DNA from: Symbiodinium natans
Taxonomy: Eukaryota > Sar > Dinophyceae > Suessiales > Symbiodiniaceae
Direction: 5' to 3'
NCBI GenBank assembly: GCA_905221605.1
Contig: CAJNDS010002768.1
Span: 582,501 to 602,500, forward strand
DNA: 20,000 nucleotides
This document shows positions 14,951 to 20,000 of this stretch, in pieces. The notes under the pieces are model-generated. The model was not told the DNA's origin, ran no database searches, and saw nothing but the letters and a program-made list of their open reading frames with translations. A program made the position numbers and the translations under genes. The first letter of the stretch is position 1; every line of letters begins with the position of its first letter.

Positions 14951-15560
14951 CTAAGCCCGGTATCCAAAACCCTCTGCTGCTCTAGCATCACTACTCTCAG
15001 ATTCCAACCTCACCCCCAAACCCATCCTAATAAAGATCGACCCGAAACCTTCGTCTGCCTTTGTGTCCTAAACCCTAAACCCTAAACCCTAAACCCTAAA
15101 CCCTAAACCCTAAACCCTAAACCCTAGACCCTAAACCCCAGACCCTAAGCCTCGGTCTCTGGCAGACTTTGAAGGGAGCTTCCATGGGAGAGAACTTCGC
15201 GCAGCTCACTGAGCATCTGATCTGCCTGCTTAGGGTTTAGCGTTTAGGGTGTAGGGTTTAGGGTGTAGGGTTTGGGGTTTAGGGTTTAGGGTTTAGGGTT
15301 TAGGGTTTAGGGTTTGGGGTTTAGGGTTTAGGGTTTAGGATTCAGGGTCTAGGGTTTGAAGGCTTACAAGGCTTGAGCTACTGTTTGCTTAAGAACCCCC
15401 CAAAAAAACAAGATAAATATGAATAGGTCCTTAAAAAGACAATATTTGGGTTAATCTGTTTTGTTTTTCTAGGGGGTTCTTAAGCAAATAGTAGTGAGGC
15501 TTCTACCATGTCAACGGAACAAGCAATGGCAAACCACAACACGACGAAGGGCCTTCGCAT
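14951..15560 (-). CDS. Small secreted protein, three exons, telomeric introns
   Basis: ATG at 15560 begins a classic signal peptide, RRPFVVLWFAIACSVDMVEA, in exon 15495-15560. A 117-bp inverted-repeat element with a 4-base duplicated target then interrupts the frame. Beyond it six bases (15368-15373) complete the exon at the donor GTAAGC (15362-15367). Exon 15151-15225 follows CTAAGCAG in phase 0 and reads ADQMLSELREVLSHGSSLQS, then LPETE. It can end at TAG 15145-15147, or use a GC donor (GAG|GCTTAG) and join exon 14951-15067 in phase 0. That exon reads DTKADEGFGSIFIRMGLGVR and runs 38 codons to TAG at 14951-14953. The introns 15226-15367 and 15068-15150 are telomeric repeat; the second ends GGGTTTAG. 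The mature protein would be about 70-80 residues, with no known domain recognised. If the element is not spliced out, the gene is broken just after its signal peptide. Confidence 0.45.
15067..15150 (-). repeat. CCCTAAA array, proposed intron
   Basis: In transcript sense it runs from GCTTAGGGTCTGGGG to GGGTTTAG, 83 bases, wholly telomere-like. Confidence 0.93.
15231..15356 (+). repeat. TTTAGGG array in proposed intron 15226-15367
   Basis: About eighteen units with TGTAGGG, TTTGGGG and TTCAGGG variants. Confidence 0.95.
15378..15494. mobile_element. 117-bp MITE-like element with 24-bp inverted ends and 4-bp target duplication
   Basis: CTACTGTTTGCTTAAGAACC plus CCCC at the left pairs with AGGGGGTTCTTAAGCAAATA plus GTAG at the right, with two mismatches. 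TGAG flanks it at 15374-15377 and 15495-15498. The interior is A/T-rich and non-coding. Its size, ends and target duplication fit a miniature inverted-repeat transposable element. Read on either strand it ends ...GTAG, so each orientation carries a possible 3' splice site. Removing the element plus one TGAG joins the signal-peptide exon in frame to the donor GTAAGC. Confidence 0.82.
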
Positions 15561-15860
15561 GAATAATTTCTCACAAACACAATTAAATATGATAACAATC
15601 CAGATAATAGCCTCGCTTTACTATTCGTCACCTTTCACCTCACTTCACCCACTGCGGATGAATCTCGCGCCCGTCAGAACCGCAAGGTTTCGCATAATTT
15701 AAACAGCGGCCCTTCGTGCTACTGGTCGATTTTGGAAAGGCGAAAGTCCGGACTTGGGCGCGGATCTCCTGACTGAACTGAAGCCAGAACTTACTACAGT
15801 AAACCCCAAGGAGAAATAGCGCTGGGATTCCCTATACTTTACTCTTTGCGATTGAGGCTC
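15561..15860. other. Region upstream of the secreted-protein gene
   Basis: GAAGGGCC (about 15547) and GGCCCTTC (about 15709) are inverted, and TTCGCAT..ATAATTT occurs twice (15555 and 15690), so a decayed inverted-repeat element may span this stretch. A 64-codon plus-strand frame at 15508-15702 overlaps the signal-peptide exon antisense and has unremarkable composition. No promoter motif is convincing. Confidence 0.35.
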
Positions 15861-15861
15861 C

Positions 15862-15930
15862 CTAAACCCTAAACCCTAAACCCTAAACCCTAAACCCTAA
15901 ACCCTAAACCCTAAACCCTAAACCCTAAAC
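15862..15930 (-). repeat. CCCTAAA array, perfect
   Basis: About ten perfect units. Confidence 0.97.
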
Positions 15931-16071
15931 CACTATTGGGTATCCAACCTTTGGGCTTCTACTATAGACCCTTTGCTTTCAGAAGGGAGCGTGGTAGCGA
16001 ACTTGTGGTCAGCTGGCTGCAACACAGTGCAGCCGCCAACAACAACCAAAGAGAAACACAACCTACTTATG
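15931..16071. other. Unique island, nothing assigned
   Basis: No open frame with splice sites and no repeat stand out. Confidence 0.4.
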
Positions 16072-16294
16072 GGGTTTAGGGTTTAGGGTTTAGGGTTTAG
16101 GGTTTAGGGTTTAGGGTTTAGGGTTTAGGGTTTAGGGTTTAGGGTTTAGGGTTTAGGGTTTAGGGTTTAGGGTTTCGGGTTTCGGGTTTGGGGTTTGGGT
16201 TTGGAGTCGGTTTAGGGTTTAGGGTTTAGGGTTCAGGATTTAGGGTTTAGGATTTAGGGTTTGGGGTTTGGGGTTTAGGCTTTAGGGTTTAGGG
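16072..16294 (+). repeat. TTTAGGG array, 14 perfect units then degenerate
   Basis: Perfect to about 16172, then TTTCGGG, TTTGGGG and TTCAGGA variants. The stop of the 16295-16881 model lies at its right edge. Confidence 0.96.
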
Positions 16295-16881
16295 TCAGTC
16301 CTTCAGCTCGATCAGTGCAGAGGTGGCGGCACCACGGACCATGGATTCTTCACCTCACACAAAGACGTCCCTAAGTGCTAAACCCTAAACCCCAAACCCC
16401 GAACCCCAAACCCTAAACCCTGAACGACGGGCGCGACTCGAGGAGGGGCCCAGCCGCACCAAGATGCTAATATAGGGGCATTAAGGATTAGAATAGTTAA
16501 TTGTAGCATAGTTGCAGCATAATTATAAAGGGACCAAAAGGGACTACTATTGGTAATTCTTCCGACCCCTACAGTGCTCTGGTTGGTCCCCTCGAAGCAC
16601 TTGTGAGCTGCCACCATGCTGCTGAACGACGACCAGCAATACCACAATGGTGCTGAGTACTGCGCATGTCTTGCTGTCTTTTGACACAAAAAGCGTATTT
16701 CACAAAAAAAAAAAAAAAAAACGTATCAATCCCTAAACCCTAAACCCTAAACCATAAACCCTAAACCTAAACCCAAACCCTAAACCCTAAACCGCACACT
16801 GCACCCCCCACAAGCCCGCCTTGAGGCACGAGCGATACTTCGCACCCCCGAGCAGCAGCGGCCTTGAAGGTGCTTTGCAAC
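16295..16881 (-). CDS. Four-exon gene candidate with membrane-like segment
   Basis: Exons in transcript order: 16793-16881 (GRCCSGVRSIARASRRACGG), 16573-16673 (KTCAVLSTIVVLLVVVQQHG, then SSQVLRGDQPEH), 16419-16466 (SWCGWAPPRVAPVVQ) and 16295-16353 (EESMVRGAATSALIELKD, TGA at 16295-16297). Phases agree at all three junctions. The intron 16467-16572 is exactly a dispersed inverted-repeat element (GTAGGGG to TATTAG). The introns 16354-16418 and 16674-16792 both begin GTTTAGGG, and the latter ends in a T18 tract plus GTGTCAAAAGACAG. VLSTIVVLLVVV would be a transmembrane or signal segment. All three frames of the first exon are open, so its frame is set only by phase. No family is recognised. A different frame of the second exon (AAHKCFEGTNQST) can also be joined across the element. 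Confidence 0.38.
16467..16572 (-). mobile_element. Inverted-repeat element occupying a whole GT-AG intron
   Basis: The plus strand has TAGGGGCATTAAGGATTA at the left; the right end in reverse reads TAGGGGTCGGAAGAATTA. The interior matches the element at 7010-7132. On the minus strand the first bases are GTAGGGG and the last ATTAG, so the element boundaries and the intron boundaries coincide within a base or two. Confidence 0.6.
16704..16721. repeat. A18 homopolymer
   Basis: Run of 18 A (T18 on the minus strand), inside the proposed intron 16674-16792, where it could act as a polypyrimidine tract. Confidence 0.95.
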
Positions 16882-16887
16882 CTGGGC

Positions 16888-17065
16888 TTAAGGGTTTAGG
16901 GTTTAGGGTTTAGGGCTAGGGTTTGGGGTTTGGGGTTTAGGGTTTAGGGTTTAGGGTTTAGGGTTTAGGGTTTAGGGTTTAGGGTTTAGGGTTTAGGGTT
17001 TAGGGTTTAGGGTTTAGGGTTTAGGGTTTAGGGTTTAGGGTTTAGGGTTTAGGGTTTAGGGTTTG
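16888..17065 (+). repeat. TTTAGGG array, about 25 units
   Basis: Nearly perfect from about 16938. Confidence 0.97.
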
Positions 17066-17079
17066 GTCTCCGGTTCCAA

Positions 17080-17196
17080 GTATGGGCCCTTAATTTGCCC
17101 TTTGTATATAGGCCTTAAAAAACCAATAACCTTGATTTGGGCCCCTTTGTATATAAGCCTTATAGACTCTATATTTAGTATAGGCCCATACTTCAG
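17080..17196 (+). mobile_element. Inverted-repeat element with GT...AG ends
   Basis: AAGTATGGGCC (17078-17088) and GGCCCATACTT (17183-17193) are perfect 11-base inverted repeats. On the plus strand the sequence from 17080 reads GTATGGGCC and ends ATACTTCAG at 17196, so it has GT-AG intron boundaries. The interior holds a direct repeat about 45 bases apart (TTTGTATATAGGCCTTA at 17101, TTTGTATATAAGCCTTA at 17146). The end motif GGCCCTTAATTTGCCC resembles the right end of 7010-7132 in reverse. No flanking exon could be confirmed. Confidence 0.6.
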
Positions 17197-17213
17197 ATCA
17201 CGATCAACGGGCT

Positions 17214-17345
17214 TTAGGGTTTAGGGTTTAGGGTTTGGGGATAAGGGTCGAAGGATTAGGTTTTAAGGGTTTAAGGCTTTAAGGGGTAGGGGGTTCAAGG
17301 GTTTACGAACAAAAAAGGCCTGAACCCAAACCGACACTAAGCCTA
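17214..17345. repeat. Short TTTAGGG array and decayed repeat
   Basis: Three to four units at 17214-17240, then TTAAGGG-like decay. Nothing else is seen. Confidence 0.75.
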
Positions 17346-17397
17346 AACCTAAACCCTAAACCCTGAACCCTGAACCCTAAACCCTAAACCCTAAACC

Positions 17398-17777
17398 CTA
17401 ATCTTTTGACAGCAACTCCGGCTTCAAGCTCTCCAGCTCCTTGTCGTTCTGTGTCGTAGGGACGATGACGAGCCGGTCGAGCATTGGCACGTCCTGTGGG
17501 ATTTTAGAGTTTAGGGTTTGGGGTTTAGGGTTTGGGGTTTGGGGTTTGGGGTTGAGGGTTTAGGGTTTAGGGTTTGGGGTTTGGGGTTTAGGGTTTAGGG
17601 TTTAGGGTCTAGGGTTTAGGGTTTAGGGTTTAGGGTTTAGGGTTTGGGGTATAGGGTTTAGGGTTTAGGGTTGAGGGGGTGGAGCGCACTCCACAGGATG
17701 TGAGATCTTGCGGCCTGATAAAGTAGAAGGTCTTGCACTCTGCTGCTCTATTCCTCAGCCGCTCTCGTGTGCAGGCG
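17398..17777 (-). CDS. Two-exon 3' end of a gene with a telomeric intron
   Basis: Exon 17690-17777 follows TCTCCTAG and begins with one base. It reads ACTRERLRNRAAECKTFYFI and then RPQDLTSCG, ending in phase 0 before GTGCGC. Exon 17398-17493 follows ATCCCACAG in phase 0, reads DVPMLDRLVIVPTTQNDKEL and continues ESLKPELLSKD to TAG at 17398-17400. The stop is completed by the adjoining telomeric repeat. The intron 17494-17689 is almost all CCCTAAA in transcript sense. The composition is strongly protein-like in both exons. No family is recognised and the 5' part is not found. Confidence 0.45.
17503..17675 (+). repeat. TTTAGGG/TTTGGGG array, proposed intron
   Basis: About 24 units between the two exons of the 17398 model. 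Confidence 0.96.
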
Positions 17778-18550
17778 CTAGGAGAGGGACCGAGTGAACT
17801 AGAATCTTTAGGTTTTAGGGTTTAGGGTTTAGGGTGTAGTGTGTAGGGTGTGGGGTTAAGGGTTTAGGGTTTAGGGGAGACTGTCGACATCAAGAAGTAT
17901 TGTGAAAATAATTAGGGACTAGAATCGACTAGTAGTCATCTACTAACCCTAGACCCTAAACCTAAATAATTAAACCCTACGAAACCTAAACCCTATAAAC
18001 CAAAGAACCCGATGAAGCCCTTGAACCTTACAGACCTATCAACCCAATCAACCCTAGCAGCCCCATAAACCATTGTATCTAAACCCTAAACCGACTGCAA
18101 CACAAAAGCTCCGACTGGCTCCAGAGGCCAACACTGCACACGCGATGGCCGTAACGGAAACCCCCCAAGCCTCGAACCCCCAAGCATGAATCCCTGCAAC
18201 CCCTACGACCAAAATGCTGCACCCTAAGTCCTAAGCCCTAAACCGTAAACCCCTAAACCCTAAACTCTAAACGCTAAACTTTACACCCCGAGACCCTAAA
18301 TCCCTGAACCCCCAACCCCGAAACCTCAAACCCCTAAACCCTAAACCCCTCAACGCTAGTCCCTGAACCCCAAACCCTAAACCCCAATCCCTAAACCCCA
18401 CTCCCTAAACCCTCAAAACACAATAAACAGAAATTGTATGTGACAATACGGTATCATTCTGAATTTCCCAAGTTACTTGTCTAAACAGCTGACAAGCTGA
18501 GCTCAAGTGTATTCATCCAAAACACATGTCTCTGAAGGCCAAATGCTGAG
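17778..18550. other. Mostly degenerate repeats, no firm gene
   Basis: TTTAGGG at 17810-17875, decayed CCCTAAA at 17941-18070 and again at 18220-18415. The unique piece 18416-18550 has a minus-strand frame ending MNTLELSLSAV at 18481, but it reads in from the poly-C tract and lacks splice evidence. Otherwise nothing is seen. Confidence 0.6.
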
Positions 18551-18666
18551 TTCTCCCTCTCCCCCCTCAACCCTCCCGCCCCCCCCCCCCCCCCCCCCCC
18601 CCCCGCTCCCTCCCCCCCCCTCCCCCCCTCCCTCCCTCCCCCCCCCCCTTCCCTAGGCCCCCCCAA
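18551..18666. repeat. C/T-only tract with C26 run
   Basis: Almost every base is C or T over about 115 bases, including 26 consecutive C at 18579-18604. The complementary strand is G/A-rich and would read as Gly/Arg/Glu repeats, which is not a gene. Triplex or quadruplex formation is possible. Confidence 0.95.
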
Positions 18667-19052
18667 CCCTATTCGCTGAACCCTCGACGATGATTGAACC
18701 CTAACCCTCGTCGCTAAAACCCCGACGAGGAATTGGAGGCCCTAAAACCCCTCGTCGCTACAAAACCCAACCCTCGTACAAAGTTAGGCCCTAAACCCTC
18801 GTCGCTAAACCCTCGTACGAGGATTTAGGCCCTAAACCCTCGTCGCTAGACCCTCGTACGAGGATTTAGGCCCTAAACCCTCGTCGCTAAACCTCGTACG
18901 AGGATTTAGGCCCTAAACCCTCGTCGCTAAACCCTCGTACGAGGATTTAGGCCCTAAACCCTCGTCGCTAAACCCTCGTACGAGGATTTAGGCCCTAAAC
19001 CCTCGTCGCTAAACCCTCGTACGAGGATTTAGGCCCTAAACCCTCGTCGCTA

Positions 19053-19177
19053 GCAAGAGGAATTAGGCCCCCGTGGGGCTACCCCAGGATTTAGCAAAAA
19101 GTGGCCGATCCAGTGAAATTTTGGATAAGATTTGATAGCAGAAATGACCCCTCATGTTCCAGATTTTGGGCTCTAAA
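19053..19177. repeat. Interrupting module, copy 1
   Basis: About 125 bases beginning GCAAGAGGAATTAGGCCCCC and ending CCAGATTTTGGGCTC, with no resemblance to the 41-bp unit in its core (AAAAAGTGGCCGAT, GCAGAAATGACCCC). Confidence 0.9.
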
Positions 19178-19581
19178 CCCTCGTCGCAAACCGCTTAAAC
19201 CTCGTCGTTTAGGATTTAGGCCCTAAACCTCGTCCGCTAACCCTCGTACGAGGATTTAGGCCCTAAACCCTCGTCGCTAAACCCTACGAGGATTAGGCCC
19301 TAACTCGTCGCTAAACCCACGCCCTAAACCTCGCACCCTCGAAGATTTTTGGCCCTAAACCCTCAATCGCTAAACCCTCGTACGAGGATTTAAGCCCTAA
19401 ACCCTCGTCGCTAACCTTCGTACGAGGATTTAGGCCCTAAACCCTCGTCGCTAAACCTCGTACGAGATTTAGCCCTAAACCCTCGTCCTAACCTTCGTGC
19501 GAGGATTTAGGCCCTAAACCCTCGTCGCTAAACCCTCGTACGAGGATTTAGCCCTAAACCTCGTCGCTAGCTAACCTCGTC

Positions 19582-19706
19582 AGCAAAGAGGAATTAGCCC
19601 CCGTGGGCTTACCCCAGGATTTGGCAAAAAGTGGCCGATTCCAGTGAAATTTTGAATAAAATTTAAATAGCAGAAATGACCCCCTCATTTTCCAGATTTT
19701 GGGCTC
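19582..19706. repeat. Interrupting module, copy 2
   Basis: Matches copy 1 with small changes (GATTCCAGTGAAATTTTGAA against GATCCAGTGAAATTTTGGA). It starts 529 bases after copy 1. Confidence 0.9.
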
Positions 19707-19910
19707 TAAACCCTCGTCCCAAAACCCCCTCGTCACTAGTCGTTTAGGATTTTAGGCCCTAAACCCTCGTCGCTAAAACCCCGTAGGGATTTAGGCCCTA
19801 AACCCTCGTCGCTAAACCCTCGTACGAGGATTTAGGCCAACCCTCGTCGCTAAACCCTCGTACAGGATTTAGGCCAAACCCTCGTCGCTTAAACCCTCGT
19901 ACGAGGATTT

Positions 19911-20000
19911 GCGAATAGGAATTAGGCCCCCGTGGGGCTTACCCCAGGATTTGGCAAAAAGTGGCCGATTCCAGTGTAATTTTGAATAAAATTTATATAG
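19911..20000. repeat. Interrupting module, copy 3, cut by the window edge
   Basis: Starts 329 bases after copy 2 and continues past the end of the window. Confidence 0.88.

Larger units (their letters stand above)
18667..20000. repeat. 41-bp satellite based on the telomeric heptamer
   Basis: The consensus unit is built of CCCTCGTACGAGGATTTAGG followed by CCCTAAACCCTCGTCGCTAA and A. It contains the palindrome CCTCGTACGAGG and one CCCTAAA heptamer. Units are regular at about 18790-19050 and carry many one- or two-base indels from about 19180 to the end of the window. The array runs off the right edge. Minus-strand frames here are accidental. Confidence 0.93.

Noticed and set aside
15508-15702. 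64-codon plus-strand frame
   Set aside because: It is antisense to the signal-peptide exon, and its composition is ordinary for A/T-rich non-coding DNA.
16378-16689. Continuous 103-codon minus-strand frame as one exon
   Set aside because: It reads straight through the inverted-repeat element at 16467-16572 and into telomeric repeat. The spliced reading is more economical.
18481-18666. Gly/Arg/Glu-rich minus-strand protein
   Set aside because: It is a translation of the homopurine strand of the C/T tract. Only the last residues come from ordinary sequence.
18667-20000. CRISPR-like array of repeats and spacers
   Set aside because: Units follow one another without unique spacers, the period is a satellite's, and the sequence is eukaryotic.

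Overview
The window is eukaryotic nuclear DNA. More than fifty arrays of the telomere-type heptamer TTTAGGG/CCCTAAA, in both orientations, are scattered through it, with islands of unique sequence of roughly 40 to 900 bases between them. The genes look intron-rich, with short exons, short introns, GT-AG and probable GC-AG splice sites, and several small elements with inverted ends that coincide with introns. This combination would suit a dinoflagellate-type or related alveolate. TTTAGGG telomeres also occur in plants, haptophytes and other protists, so the assignment is tentative. No rRNA, tRNA, CRISPR, phage or bacterial operon signal was found.

Layout. 1-1390: telomeric arrays with a few minus-strand exon candidates. 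1391-5960: a tandem duplication of about 2.3 kb. Each copy carries one minus-strand gene for a secreted protein with two C-type-lectin-like domains, and each domain is interrupted at the same place by a small intron with inverted-repeat ends. 5987-8990: alternating arrays with short exon candidates, a dispersed 123-bp element and a 0.3-kb duplication. 9083-13431: the best-supported non-lectin coding stretch, minus strand, where exon candidates can be chained with compatible reading phase through introns made largely of telomeric repeat. 13500-14525: a telomere-like array containing a TTTTGGGG run, and an EF-hand exon. 14951-15560: a small secreted-protein gene with a transposon-like insertion next to its signal peptide. 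16295-17777: two more spliced minus-strand models. 17800-18660: degenerate arrays, then a C/T-only tract. 18663-20000: a 41-bp satellite that incorporates the telomeric heptamer around a CCTCGTACGAGG palindrome, interrupted by a recurring module of about 125 bp.

The main point is the relation between the arrays and the genes. Read in the TTTAGGG direction, a (GTTTAGG)n array starts with GT and ends with AG, so it is a ready-made intron. The clearest case is 6440-6557: the 118-nt gap between two plus-strand exon candidates is nothing but this repeat, and the reading frame closes across it. Apart from the lectin pair, the exon models rest on open frame, splice-site and phase arguments only. They need transcript data, because short GC-rich islands often have more than one open frame.
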